From the NCBI RefSeq assembly GCF_029894425.1, contig NZ_JARXYJ010000001.1, forward strand, positions 8,576,501-8,640,500: a stretch of DNA of 64,000 bases. The letters run 5' to 3'. Source of the DNA: Streptomyces sp. SAI-127 (GTDB taxonomy: Bacteria; Actinomycetota; Actinomycetes; Streptomycetales; Streptomycetaceae). The notes under the pieces were generated by a model that did no database searches, was not told where the DNA came from, and worked only from the letters and a program-made list of their open reading frames with translations. Both the position numbers and the translations under genes were made by a program. Of the stretch, positions 46,871-56,171 are shown one piece after another (position 1 is the stretch's first letter; every line of letters begins with the position of its first letter).

Positions 46871-48382
46871 CTAGTTCTCGCCGTCGTCCTCCCAGCCGAA
46901 GCTCTTCTCCACGGCCTTGCGCCAGTTGTGGTATTGACGGTCCCGGACGGACGCCTCCATGTTCGGCGTCCACTCGACGTCCTTCTGCCAGTGGGACTTC
47001 AGCTCGTCGAGGTCGTTCCACACGCCTGTGGCGAGCCCGGCCGCGTACGCGGCACCCAGGCACGTGGTCTCGGAGACCTTCGGCCGGACCACCGGCACGT
47101 CGAGCACATCGGCCTGGTGCTGCATGAGCAGGTTGTTCTTGGTCATGCCGCCATCCACCTTCAGGGTGGTGATCTGCACCCCGGAGTCCTGGTACATGGC
47201 GTCCACGACCTCGCGCGTCTGCCAGCTCGTCGCTTCGAGCACCGCGCGCGCGAGGTGCGCCTTGGTGACGTACCGCGTGAGACCCGTGACGACACCGCGC
47301 GCGTCGGAGCGCCAGTAGGGCGCGAACAGGCCGGAGAAGGCGGGCACGATGTACGCGCCGCCGTTGTCCTCGACGCTCGCCGCCAGGGGTTCGATCTCGT
47401 CGGCGGTACGGATGATGCCGAGCTGATCGCGGAACCACTGAACCAGGGCGCCCGTTATGGCGATCGACCCCTCCAGGCAGTACACCGGCGCCTCACTGCC
47501 GATCTTGTAGCCCATCGTCGTCAGCAGCCCGTTCTTCGAAGGGACCGGCCGATTGCCCGTGTTGAGCAGCAGGAAGGAGCCCGTGCCGTAGGTGTTCTTG
47601 GCCGTGCCCACGTCGTAGCAGGCCTGCCCGAACACGGCGGCCTGCTGGTCGCCCAGCGCGGACGCCACGGGCACGCCCGCCAGTTGGCCGACCGCGGTGC
47701 CGTAGACCTCGGCGGACGACCTGATCTCGGGCAGCACGGCGTCGGGCACGTTCATCGCGGACAGGATGGACTGATCCCACTGGAGGGTCTCCAGGTTCAT
47801 CAGCATGGTCCGTCCGGCGTTCGTCACGTCGGTGACGTGCTGCCCGCCGTCCGTGCCGCCGGTGAGGTTCCAGATCAGCCAGGAGTCGATGGTGCCGAAG
47901 GCGATCTCACCGTTCTCGGCGCGTGCGCGCAGCCCCGGCACGTTGTCCAGCAGCCAGGCCGCCTTCGGTCCCGAGAAGTAGGTGGCCAGCGGCAGTCCGG
48001 TCTGCTCGCGGAAACGGTCCTGCCCGTCGGGGCCGCCGAGCTGCCTGGTCAGCGCCGCGGTGCGGGTGTCCTGCCACACGATCGCGTTGTGCACGGGCTT
48101 GCCCGTCGCGCGGTCCCACAGGAGCGTCGTCTCGCGCTGGTTGGTGATGCCGAGCGCGCTGAGCTGGTCGGCCCGCAGCCCGGCCTTGGCGATCGCCCCG
48201 GCGACGACGGCCTGCACCTTGGACCAGATCTCGGTGGCGTCGTGCTCCACCCAGCCGGGCTTGGGGAAGATCTGGCGGTGCTCGCGCTGGTCGACGGCCA
48301 CGATCGCGCCGTCCTGGTTGAAGATGATGCAGCGGCTGGAGGTGGTGCCCTGGTCGATAGCGGCGACGAACTTGTCCGTCAT
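46871..48382 (-). CDS. glpK: Glycerol kinase
   Basis: 503 aa from ATG at 48382 with AAGGGGAC upstream. FGGY kinase: [19 protein letters not shown] (phosphate-1), [23 protein letters not shown], and C-terminal [19 protein letters not shown]. It phosphorylates glycerol to sn-glycerol-3-phosphate. The aquaglyceroporin gene glpF is 67 bp upstream on the same strand. The gylR regulator and glpD dehydrogenase of the classical gyl locus are not next to it. Confidence 0.97.
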   Translation of the reverse strand: MTDKFVAAIDQGTTSSRCIIFNQDGAIVAVDQREHRQIFPKPGWVEHDATEIWSKVQAVVAGAIAKAGLRADQLSALGITNQRETTLLWDRATGKPVHNAIVWQDTRTAALTRQLGGPDGQDRFREQTGLPLATYFSGPKAAWLLDNVPGLRARAENGEIAFGTIDSWLIWNLTGGTDGGQHVTDVTNAGRTMLMNLETLQWDQSILSAMNVPDAVLPEIRSSAEVYGTAVGQLAGVPVASALGDQQAAVFGQACYDVGTAKNTYGTGSFLLLNTGNRPVPSKNGLLTTMGYKIGSEAPVYCLEGSIAITGALVQWFRDQLGIIRTADEIEPLAASVEDNGGAYIVPAFSGLFAPYWRSDARGVVTGLTRYVTKAHLARAVLEATSWQTREVVDAMYQDSGVQITTLKVDGGMTKNNLLMQHQADVLDVPVVRPKVSETTCLGAAYAAGLATGVWNDLDELKSHWQKDVEWTPNMEASVRDRQYHNWRKAVEKSFGWEDDGEN

Positions 48383-48411
48383 GACGTCCCCTTCGTCGGT
48401 TCCTGCACAAG

Positions 48412-48464
48412 GCTGCGTTTCACGAGGGCTGTGTTCACACGAGCTGTGTTCAGAAGGCTGCGTT
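48412..48464 (+). repeat. Four degenerate tandem repeats in the glpF-glpK junction
   Basis: GCTG(C/T)GTT occurs at 48412, 48428, 48443 and 48457, spaced 16, 15 and 14 bp. The last two copies overlap the end of glpF and the first two lie in the intergenic gap. Confidence 0.55.
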
Positions 48465-49175
48465 GAAGATCACCCCGGACAGCGCCCCGCCGATCAGCGG
48501 TCCCACCACCGGGATCCACGCGTAACTCCAGTCCGAGGTGCCCTTGTGGGGAATCGGCAGCAGGGCGTGGACGATGCGCGGGCCCAGGTCACGGGCCGGG
48601 TTGATGGCGTATCCGGTGGGCCCGCCGAGCGACAGACCGATGCCGACGACCAGGAAGGCGACGACGAGGACCGCGGTACCGGACTCGCCGAGTCCCTTGG
48701 TGAGGCCGAAGGCCAGGATCGGCAGGACCAGGCCGATCGTCGCGATGATCTCGGTGACCAGGTTCGCCACGGGATTGCGGATCGCGGGCGCGGTGGAGAA
48801 GATCCCGAGCGTCGGCTGGGCGATCTCCTCCTCGGCGTTGGCCTGGAACTGCGCGTAGTAGACCAGCCAGCACAGGACCGCCCCGAGCATCGCGCCGACC
48901 ATCTGACCGGCGATGTAGAGGGGAACCTGGTCCCAGTCCCCGGTGTCGATGGCGATCCCGAGGGTCACGGCGGGGTTGAGATGTCCGCCGGACAGCGGTG
49001 CGGCGGTGTACGCCCCGGCGAGCACGCCGAAGCCCCAGCCGAACGCGATGACGACCCAGCCGGAGTCCTTCGCCTTGGAATAGTTGAGTACGACGGCAGC
49101 GACCACGCCGGCGCCGAAGAGAATCAGAATCGCCGTACCGATGACCTCACCGAGAAATACGTCTCCGTTGCTCAT
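48450..49175 (-). CDS. glpF: Aquaglyceroporin GlpF
   Basis: 241 aa from ATG at 49175 with AGGAG upstream. MIP family with six helices; the two NPA loops are [11 protein letters not shown] and [12 protein letters not shown], and Asp after the second NPAR is typical of glycerol facilitators. It lets glycerol enter for phosphorylation by the next gene product, GlpK. Confidence 0.96.
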   Translation of the reverse strand: MSNGDVFLGEVIGTAILILFGAGVVAAVVLNYSKAKDSGWVVIAFGWGFGVLAGAYTAAPLSGGHLNPAVTLGIAIDTGDWDQVPLYIAGQMVGAMLGAVLCWLVYYAQFQANAEEEIAQPTLGIFSTAPAIRNPVANLVTEIIATIGLVLPILAFGLTKGLGESGTAVLVVAFLVVGIGLSLGGPTGYAINPARDLGPRIVHALLPIPHKGTSDWSYAWIPVVGPLIGGALSGVIFNAAF

Positions 49176-49545
49176 GGCGGCTCCTAGGCCCTGGCCCGGG
49201 ACGTTCCCGCCCCGGTCCTCCGTGCAGGGTTGCGGTTCCCTTGGCGAACTGCCGAAGGCAGGGAGAATCCCGCGCCCCGCCCGGCGTCCGCGACGAGCGT
49301 GCCGTCGCAGCCGAATCGCCCGTGGGGGAATGGGCCTGAGCTCGTGGGGGCCCGCGCGGCGTGGTGCCTGGATACGCCGAGAATGTACGGCGATGTCGAC
49401 TGACACCGGAAGTGTTCACCGGGCCCCGGGGGGCGTCAAGGTCGCCGACGGCAACGGTTGGGACGGGCTGTCGAACCGCCCCGAGCAACGGGCGCTGGGC
49501 CGCTGAGACGGGCACGAGCCGAAAGGGGCCTTCCCGGTTGTGCCC
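49176..49545. other. 370-bp leader region of glpF-glpK
   Basis: No gene is seen. On the minus strand TTGACG (49439-49434), a 17-bp spacer and AACACT (49416-49411) make a possible promoter with a poor -10. If used, it leaves a leader of about 230 nt. No clear operator for a GylR-type regulator was found. Confidence 0.35.
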
Positions 49546-51198
49546 TCAGCCCCTCCCCGGCTCCGCCACCGCATACCCCGTCGAAGCGGCCTCCGCGCCC
49601 GCTGCGCGCCGGATCTCGTGCCCGGGCAGCCCTGCCCGCCCCACGACCCAACTGGCCCCGCTGAGCGCCTTCGCGGCCTTCTTCAGCGGCGCCAGACACG
49701 CGGCCGCCTCCCTGTGGTCCGCCACACTGCCGGGCAGGCATTCCACGGTGGCCAGGGAGAGTGTCACGGGCCGCCCGCCCGCCGCCCAGGGAGCGTCCAG
49801 CACGGCGGCGGCCAGCGGAGCCAGCTCCTCCGGGGCCGCCAGCACCAGGAAGTCGTCCCCGCCGATGTGCCCCACGCGCGCGGTGCCGGTCGCCGCGTGC
49901 TGCAGCAACCGTCCCACCGCGCGGATGAGCTCGTCGCCCGCTGCGAACCCGGCCCCGTCGTTGACCTGCTTGAAGTGGTCGACGTCCAGCCAGCTCAGCG
50001 CGAACGTCCGCCCGGCCGCGATACGCCGGTCCACCTCGCCCGTGATCGCGTCCGAACCCGGCAGCCGCGTCAGCGGATTGAGCCCGGCCGCCTCCTCCAC
50101 ACGGGTCTCGCTCAGCGCCCGTACGAGATCCGCGAGCCGTACGACACCCACGCAGCGGCCGTGCCGGTCGACCACGGCCACGTCGTCCGACGTGCGGTCC
50201 CGGTCGCCCACGGCGACCACGTCCAGGACCTCCCACGCGGTGGCGTCGATCCCCACCGTCCGTGGTGGATCGCCGAGCTTCGCCGCGGGGCGTTCGGCGT
50301 ACAGGGCGTGTCCGTAGCGGCCCGACATCGACAGCAGGAAACGCGACCGGTGCACCGAGCGGAACGGCACCCCGTTCCTGTCCACGAGCAGTACCCCCGA
50401 CACGTCGGGTGCCCCGGTCAGCAGCGCCCGCACCTGACCCGCGGAGGCGGTGGCCGGCAACAGCGCGGCGGGGCGCACGAACTCCCGTACCGAAGGACCG
50501 GACCGCGGTGGCGACGCGTCAGTGGGGGAGCGGGGCGGAACGTACACCTCCGCCGCGGGAAGCCGGGACGGCGGCGCGAACAGCGTGCCCTGCGCCAGCT
50601 GCGCGCCGGCCGACAGCGCGGCCCCGTACTGCAGTTCCGTCTCCACTCCCTCGACACACAGGAGCGCCCCGAGTTCGTCGCACAGGGTCCGCATCGCCCG
50701 TACTGCCGAGGGCCGGACCAGCAGCGACGCGTCGAGCTTCACGAGATCGGGCGACATGTCGACAAGCAGTCTCAGCGGTACGTCCCCGTCCCCCACACCG
50801 TCCGCGCTGATCCGGAAGCCCTGTCCCCGCAGTTCGGAGAGTGCCTCCAGCAGCCCCTGATGCGGCACATGCGTGTACGGCGGACCCACGTCGATCGTGA
50901 CCTCCCACGGCAGCCGCCCCGCCTCACGTACGGCATGGTGCAGCGGGGTGAGGCCGCCGAGGTCGGCGAGCGTGCCCGCGAACACGTTGACGTGCAGCGG
51001 CAGCAGGGTTTCCCTGCGCACTGCCGCCCGTAGCGCCAACACGGCGAGCCGACCGTCGAGTTCGGGGTCGCGGCGGGCCTCCGCCAGGATGTCGCCGGTC
51101 TCCGGACGGGCGAGTATCTCCAGCCCTGCGACTCCGCCGGTGGCCAGATTGACCACCGGTTGGAAGGCGAAGCGGAGAGTGTCCGTCCAGGAGCGCAC
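49546..51198 (-). CDS. EAL-CBS-GGDEF protein, degenerate motifs
   Basis: 550 aa from ATG at 51198. Order is unusual: EAL-like domain first (about 1-230), then paired CBS domains (about 250-385), then GGDEF (about 395-530). The EAL motif is EIL (27-29) and the usual metal-binding DDFG is ADGVG; KLD, HVN and CVEGVE motifs remain. GGDEF reads GGDDF (446-450). It probably binds or senses c-di-GMP or an adenine nucleotide and is unlikely to be a strong phosphodiesterase. No membrane helix. Confidence 0.88.
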   Translation of the reverse strand: MRSWTDTLRFAFQPVVNLATGGVAGLEILARPETGDILAEARRDPELDGRLAVLALRAAVRRETLLPLHVNVFAGTLADLGGLTPLHHAVREAGRLPWEVTIDVGPPYTHVPHQGLLEALSELRGQGFRISADGVGDGDVPLRLLVDMSPDLVKLDASLLVRPSAVRAMRTLCDELGALLCVEGVETELQYGAALSAGAQLAQGTLFAPPSRLPAAEVYVPPRSPTDASPPRSGPSVREFVRPAALLPATASAGQVRALLTGAPDVSGVLLVDRNGVPFRSVHRSRFLLSMSGRYGHALYAERPAAKLGDPPRTVGIDATAWEVLDVVAVGDRDRTSDDVAVVDRHGRCVGVVRLADLVRALSETRVEEAAGLNPLTRLPGSDAITGEVDRRIAAGRTFALSWLDVDHFKQVNDGAGFAAGDELIRAVGRLLQHAATGTARVGHIGGDDFLVLAAPEELAPLAAAVLDAPWAAGGRPVTLSLATVECLPGSVADHREAAACLAPLKKAAKALSGASWVVGRAGLPGHEIRRAAGAEAASTGYAVAEPGRG

Positions 51199-51304
51199 GG
51201 GAGCATGATGGCGTCATTCGTGCACGCTTAAGCGCAGTTCATGAGACGTTCACGCAGGATTCCGGGGCGCTCACACAGCGCATGAGAAACCCCTTTCCCT
51301 CCGA

Positions 51305-52495
51305 TCACCTCATGGCGATCACCGCCGACCCGTGTCCGAACAGGCCCTGGTTGGCGGTGATCCCCACGTGCGCGTGCTCGACCTGCCGGGCACCCCCGTC
51401 GCCCCGCAACTGCCAGGTGAGTTCGCACACCTGGGCGATCGCCTGGGCCGGGACCGCCTCGCCGAATGAGGCGAGTCCGCCGCTCGTGTTGACGGGTATG
51501 CGTCCGCCCGGCGCCGTCGCCCCCTCGCGCAAAAGCTTCGCGCCCTCGCCCTCCCCGCACAGTCCGAGATCCTCGTACCACTGCAACTCCAGGGCCGTCG
51601 ACAGGTCGTAGACCTCGGCGAGGGAGAGATCCTCCGGCCCGACACCGGCCTCCTCGTAGGCCGCGCGCGCGATCGACGCACGGAACGTCCCGGCGGCGGG
51701 CTCGACCGCGGCGGCGGAGTCCGTCGCGATGTCCGGCAGGTCCAGCACGGTGTTCGGATACGTCGGCGTCACCGTCGACACCGCCCTGATCCGCACGGGC
51801 TCGGCCACACCCCTACGACGCGCGAACTCCATGCTGGAGAGCACGAGCGCCGCACCGCCGTCCGAGGTGGCGCATATGTCGAGCAGCCGCAGCGGATCTG
51901 CCACGACGGCGGAGGCCGCCACCTCTTCCGCGCTCACCCGCTTGCGGTACCGCGCATACGGATTCAGCGCCCCCAGGGCCGCGTTCTTCACCTTGACCTG
52001 AGCGAAGTCCTCCACCGTGTCCCCGTGCACGGCCATGCGCCGCCGCGCGTACAGCCCGAAGTAGGTCGGATTGGTCGCGCCGAGGACCCGGAACCGCAGC
52101 CAGTCCGGATCGTCGGGCCGGTCGCCGCCCGCGGGGCGGAAGAACCCCTTCGGTGCGGCATCGGCACCCACCACGAGCACCACGTCGGCCAGTCCCGCGA
52201 GGATCTGTGCCCGCGCGGCGGCCACCGCCTGCGCCCCGGACGCGCACGCCGCGTACACGCTGGCGACACGGGCCCCCTGCCAGCCGAGCGCCTTGGCGAA
52301 GGTCGCCCCTGCCACATAACCCGGGTAACCGCCCCGCACGGTGTCCGCGCCGACGATCGAGCCGACGTCCCGCCACTCGAGGCCCGCGTCGGCCAGTGCC
52401 GCGCGGGCGGCCGCCACGCCGTACTCGACGAACCCGCGCCCCCATTTGCCCCACGGGTGCATGCCCGCGCCGAGCACCGCCACCTCTTCCGTCAT
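51305..52495 (-). CDS. Thiolase/lipid-transfer-type (SCP-x-like) protein
   Basis: 396 aa from ATG at 52495, overlapping the stop of the upstream DUF35 gene. Thiolase fold: VYAACASGAQAVAAARAQIL holds the likely active Cys; NTSGGLASFGEAVPAQAIAQ and VGITANQGLFGHGSAVIAMR are C-terminal thiolase regions, although the usual CxG is absent. This class, paired with a DUF35 partner, acts on steroid or long side-chain CoA thioesters, often in retro-aldol or thiolytic cleavage. The substrate here is unknown. Confidence 0.88.
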   Translation of the reverse strand: MTEEVAVLGAGMHPWGKWGRGFVEYGVAAARAALADAGLEWRDVGSIVGADTVRGGYPGYVAGATFAKALGWQGARVASVYAACASGAQAVAAARAQILAGLADVVLVVGADAAPKGFFRPAGGDRPDDPDWLRFRVLGATNPTYFGLYARRRMAVHGDTVEDFAQVKVKNAALGALNPYARYRKRVSAEEVAASAVVADPLRLLDICATSDGGAALVLSSMEFARRRGVAEPVRIRAVSTVTPTYPNTVLDLPDIATDSAAAVEPAAGTFRASIARAAYEEAGVGPEDLSLAEVYDLSTALELQWYEDLGLCGEGEGAKLLREGATAPGGRIPVNTSGGLASFGEAVPAQAIAQVCELTWQLRGDGGARQVEHAHVGITANQGLFGHGSAVIAMR

Positions 52496-52938
52496 GCCGT
52501 CACCCCCGTCGGCCGCCAGTGCCACGTCGTCCAGACCGTCTCGCCGTCCTCATGGAGCACACCGGGGACGACCTCCACCTCCGCGCCCACCGCCAGGTCG
52601 GCGACGGTGACCCCGGGAACCGCCTGCCCCAGTACCACGATCCGCTCAGCGGCCAGCTCCACAGCGATCAACGTGTACGGCTCCCACGGAAGTTCCGGAT
52701 CGGTCACATACGGTGACGGAGGCCGGTACCGGCTGTCCGTGTACGACCAGACGCGACCGCGCCGCGACAGGGGAATCTCCGCCAGATCGCCACTGTCGCA
52801 TCCGGGGTTGCGGCAGTGGCTGTCCTCGCGCGGGAAGAAGACCGACGCGCAGGCGGAGCAGCGGGTTCCGAGAAGTGTGAAGTCGTCCCCCTCACCGGCG
52901 AACCACCCGGTGACCACAGGTGTGCGTGTGCGCGGCAA
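52492..52938 (-). CDS. DUF35 OB-fold/Zn-ribbon protein, thiolase partner
   Basis: 148 aa using TTG at 52938, which follows GGGGAGG; the frame is open to 53013, but that part carries a palindrome and lacks a ribosome site. A zinc ribbon CSACASVFFPREDSHCRNPGC precedes an OB-fold (RGRVWSYTDSRYRPP to VPGVLHEDG). Such proteins bind SCP-x-like thiolases and are needed for their activity. It is coupled to the thiolase by ATGA. Confidence 0.82.
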   Translation of the reverse strand: MPRTRTPVVTGWFAGEGDDFTLLGTRCSACASVFFPREDSHCRNPGCDSGDLAEIPLSRRGRVWSYTDSRYRPPSPYVTDPELPWEPYTLIAVELAAERIVVLGQAVPGVTVADLAVGAEVEVVPGVLHEDGETVWTTWHWRPTGVTA

Positions 52939-52957
52939 GACCCCTCCCCGGGCCGGA

Positions 52958-52974
52958 TCTGACGGAACGTCAGA
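52958..52974. promoter_or_regulatory. Palindrome TCTGACGGAACGTCAGA, probable operator
   Basis: Perfect 7-bp arms around GAA, between the divergent DUF35/thiolase and NUDIX genes. Shares CTGACNNANCGTCAG with 4917-4931. Confidence 0.7.
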
Positions 52975-53052
52975 AGTGTCGCACGGGCGGCCGCAAAGAG
53001 GCAGAGGGCCCAACGGAACCGGAGCATGCGATGATCAGATACAGTCCGCCGC

Positions 53053-53589
53053 GTGTCCGAAACTCAGCACTCCACCCCCAACTTCGCGCCCGACTCCCAC
53101 TGTTCGAGCTGCGGAGCGCCCTACGGAGAGGGCGTCACGGGCTGGCCCCGCACCTGTCCGGCCTGCAACACGGTGGCCTACCGCAACCCCTTGCCGGTCG
53201 CCGTCGCACTCCAGCCCGTGTACGACACACAGGGCACCGCCCTGGTCGTCATCACTCGCACCATCGCCCCCGCGCGCGGCGGTATAGCCCTGCCCGGCGG
53301 TTACCTCGACGACCGTGAGGACTGGCGGCACGCCCTGGTCCGCGAACTCAAGGAAGAGACCGGCATCGACGCGGCCAGCCGCGACGTACGGCTCGTCGAC
53401 GCGCTGAGCTCGCCCGACGGGCACCTGCTGCTGTTCGGGGTGTTGCCGGAGCGTCCCGCCGACGGCCTCCCGCAGCCCGCCGCCACGGACGAGACGGAGG
53501 GCTGGCACCTCCTGCGCAGGCCGGAGGAGCTCGCTTTCCCGCTGCACACACTGGTCGTTCGGGCCTGGTTCGAGGGCCGTTACGTCTGA
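53053..53589 (+). CDS. NUDIX hydrolase with zinc ribbon
   Basis: 178 aa from GTG at 53053. An N-terminal zinc ribbon (CSSCGAPYGEG and CPACNTV, residues about 17-38) is followed by a full NUDIX box, GYLDDREDWRHALVRELKEE (residues 83-102) ending TGI. This layout occurs in NUDIX enzymes acting on NADH or related dinucleotides, but the substrate is not certain. It is divergent from the DUF35 gene and 3 bp from the convergent GH31 gene. Confidence 0.92.
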   Translation: MSETQHSTPNFAPDSHCSSCGAPYGEGVTGWPRTCPACNTVAYRNPLPVAVALQPVYDTQGTALVVITRTIAPARGGIALPGGYLDDREDWRHALVRELKEETGIDAASRDVRLVDALSSPDGHLLLFGVLPERPADGLPQPAATDETEGWHLLRRPEELAFPLHTLVVRAWFEGRYV

Positions 53590-53592
53590 TCC

Positions 53593-55959
53593 TCAGCGCG
53601 CGCCCAGCCCGCGCAGCCGCACGGGGTGGGGCGGCTCGCTCACGCCGTCCTCGCCCTCCCGCTGAACGACCACCTTCCGGCCCTCCCAGCGGGCGACGTA
53701 GCGTTCGATCTCCGGTTCGTCCCAACCGTCGCCCGCATCCGCAACGACCAGCCCGCCCCCGCTCCGCCCCCGGGCGGGCGCCCACACCTCCAGTTCGAGA
53801 CCGCCGTCGTCCCCCCGCACCGGAATGACGGCGCCCGCGCGCGCGAGTACCGGGATCCGCGACAGCGGGGCGTCGACGAGCACCTGTCCCGGCCCCTCGT
53901 AGACCTGTTCCGTAGCCGTGTCGTACCAGCGCCCCCGCGGCAGCTGAACCGCACGCCGGTCGCTGCCCGGATCGAGCACCGGTGCCACGAGCAGGCAGTC
54001 ACCCAGCAGAAAGACGTCCTCGCAGTCCCGCAGGACACGGTCCTCGGGCGCGGACCACCACACGGGCCGGACGTAAGGCGCACCGGTACGCCGGGCCAAC
54101 TGCGCGAGCGTCATGAAGTACGGCAGCAGCCTCCGGCGTTCCACGAGCGCCACGCGCGCGTGCTCCAGCACGTCGGCCCCGAACTCCCACGGCTCCCTGC
54201 GCCCTGCCCGCAGACTCGCGTGTGTACGGAACAACGGCAGGTAGGCGCCGAGTTGGAACCAGCGCAGATACAGCTCGGGCGAGGGGTGCCCGTCGTAGCC
54301 GCCCACGTCGGGCCCCGAGTACGGCACCCCGCACAGCCCGAGTCCCATCACGAGCGACAGCGAAGCCCGCAGGCCCGGCCAGCCGGTGGCCACGTCACCG
54401 GACCAGGTGCCGCCGTATCGCTGTATGCCGGCCCATCCGGAACGCGACAACAGGAAGGGCCGCTCGTCCGGCACCAGGTCGCGCAGACCCTCGTATCCGG
54501 CCTGGGCCATGCACAGCGCGTAGACGTTGTGAGCCTCCTGGTGGTCACCGCCGCGGCCCTCCAGGGAGTGCCTGGCCGATCGCGGCAGGGTGGTCTCACC
54601 GAACGCGTTGAAGGACGTGGGCTCGTTCATGTCGTGCCAGAAGCCCGTGAACCCCGCCGTGAGCCTCTCCTGGTAGAGGCGACCCCACCAGGCACGCACG
54701 CGTGCGTGCGTGAAGTCCGGATAGACCGCCTCACCGGGCCACACGACCCCTTCCACGAGCCGCCCCGACGCGTCCCGCACGAAGGCGTCCTCGGCCGTTC
54801 CGCCGTCATGGACGGCGTTGCCGGGCGCGGCCTTGACCGCCGGGTTGACGATCGACACCAGCCGGATCCCGTCCCGCAGCAGTTCCTCGGCCAGTTGGGG
54901 CAGCTTGGGAAACCGCTCCTGGTCGACCGTGAACACCTGGTGCTCGTCGTAGTGGTCGATGTCCAGATGGACGGCATCGAGCGGCAGCGCCCGCTCCTGG
55001 TACCCGGCGACGATCCGCCGCACCTCCTGCTCACTGCCGAAGCCCCAGCGGGCGTGATGATGGCCGAGCGCCCAGGACGGCGGCAGCGCGGGCGCACCGC
55101 TCAGCGAGGCCCAGGCGAGCAGCACGCGCGCGGGAGTGCCCACCATCACCCAGCAGCGCAGCGGACCGCCGGCCATCCGCAGCTCGGACATCCCCACCTG
55201 GTCGTGCCCGGAACCGGCGCCCTCCTCGCCCTCCCGCAGGGTCACGGTGCCGTCCCACGAGGTGTCGTGGAACACGAGATGGGTGGCGGCATCGGCCACC
55301 ACCAGCTGCACCGGCATCGTGACGTACAGCGGATCGTCTCCCGGCCCGAACGCCCGGCCCGGGTCGGTGTTCCACAGCCGATACGTCCCGTCCCGCAACC
55401 GAGGCCCCGACGCCCGTCCCCCCAGCCCGAAGAACCGAGCGTCGGCGGCCACCTCCGACCGCTGCATCCAGCGCGCCTCGCCGCCGCCCACCGGCTCCCA
55501 CCAGCGGGGCGGCAGATCCCGGCGCAGGATCACCCCGCCGGGCGTACGCACTTCGACCGCTCCGTGCCGCGACACCACGACCGTCGCCCGCTCGGCCACG
55601 ACCCGCCAGCCGCCGTCCTTGTCCGGCTCCAGCACCGCCCGGGGATCCGGCTCCGGGCAGCGGCCCGCGAGCGCGTACGACGGCTCCGGCTCGGCCCCGT
55701 CCCACCCCCAGAAGACCACCCCGTTCACCGCGACGACGATCCGCAGCTCGGAGCGGCTGAACCGTATGACACCCCCACCGGGGCCCGGCTCGACGTCCCG
55801 CATCGGCCCCGGCACCCGCGCCCGCTCGGCCCCCCGCGCCGGCAGCCCGAGGGCGTCGGTGCGCCTCCTGCGCCACGCGGCGCGCACGGTGCGCAACCCC
55901 TGGGGCGCCCCCGCCGAACCAACCGCCTTCACCGAACGCACCAGGTCACGACCGTTCAT
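53593..55959 (-). CDS. GH31 family alpha-glucosidase
   Basis: 788 aa with ATG at 55959 chosen; a GTG seven codons upstream is possible. GH31 hallmarks: GFWHDMNEPTSFNAFGE (nucleophile Asp in the W-x-D-M-N-E region), GVPYSGPDVGGYDGHPSPE with the downstream acid region, plus the N-terminal beta-sandwich and C-terminal beta domains. It hydrolyses terminal alpha-glucosidic bonds, likely maltose-type or xylosyl substrates. No signal peptide is visible, so it is probably cytoplasmic. It converges on the NUDIX gene. Confidence 0.92.
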   Translation of the reverse strand: MNGRDLVRSVKAVGSAGAPQGLRTVRAAWRRRRTDALGLPARGAERARVPGPMRDVEPGPGGGVIRFSRSELRIVVAVNGVVFWGWDGAEPEPSYALAGRCPEPDPRAVLEPDKDGGWRVVAERATVVVSRHGAVEVRTPGGVILRRDLPPRWWEPVGGGEARWMQRSEVAADARFFGLGGRASGPRLRDGTYRLWNTDPGRAFGPGDDPLYVTMPVQLVVADAATHLVFHDTSWDGTVTLREGEEGAGSGHDQVGMSELRMAGGPLRCWVMVGTPARVLLAWASLSGAPALPPSWALGHHHARWGFGSEQEVRRIVAGYQERALPLDAVHLDIDHYDEHQVFTVDQERFPKLPQLAEELLRDGIRLVSIVNPAVKAAPGNAVHDGGTAEDAFVRDASGRLVEGVVWPGEAVYPDFTHARVRAWWGRLYQERLTAGFTGFWHDMNEPTSFNAFGETTLPRSARHSLEGRGGDHQEAHNVYALCMAQAGYEGLRDLVPDERPFLLSRSGWAGIQRYGGTWSGDVATGWPGLRASLSLVMGLGLCGVPYSGPDVGGYDGHPSPELYLRWFQLGAYLPLFRTHASLRAGRREPWEFGADVLEHARVALVERRRLLPYFMTLAQLARRTGAPYVRPVWWSAPEDRVLRDCEDVFLLGDCLLVAPVLDPGSDRRAVQLPRGRWYDTATEQVYEGPGQVLVDAPLSRIPVLARAGAVIPVRGDDGGLELEVWAPARGRSGGGLVVADAGDGWDEPEIERYVARWEGRKVVVQREGEDGVSEPPHPVRLRGLGAR

Positions 55960-56171
55960 GCTGCTCACCCTGCCACTCACTGACTCACCTGCGCGTGCCG
56001 TTCAACTGGCGTTCACCCGTGCCGGGGCCACATCTTCACGACACGGACTATGTGGGGCGCACCCTGGCGTAGAAGTTGATCACATGGCATCGTCCCTGTC
56101 AGCCGCGTCACGCGCACACCCCTGGCCCGTGCGCGGGAGACGCACACGACGCGCACAGTCCGGGAGCCCCC

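Noticed and set aside
46871..49545. Full gyl operon (gylR-glpF-glpK-glpD)
   Set aside because: Only glpF and glpK are present; flanking genes are cvnD and the EAL-CBS-GGDEF gene.
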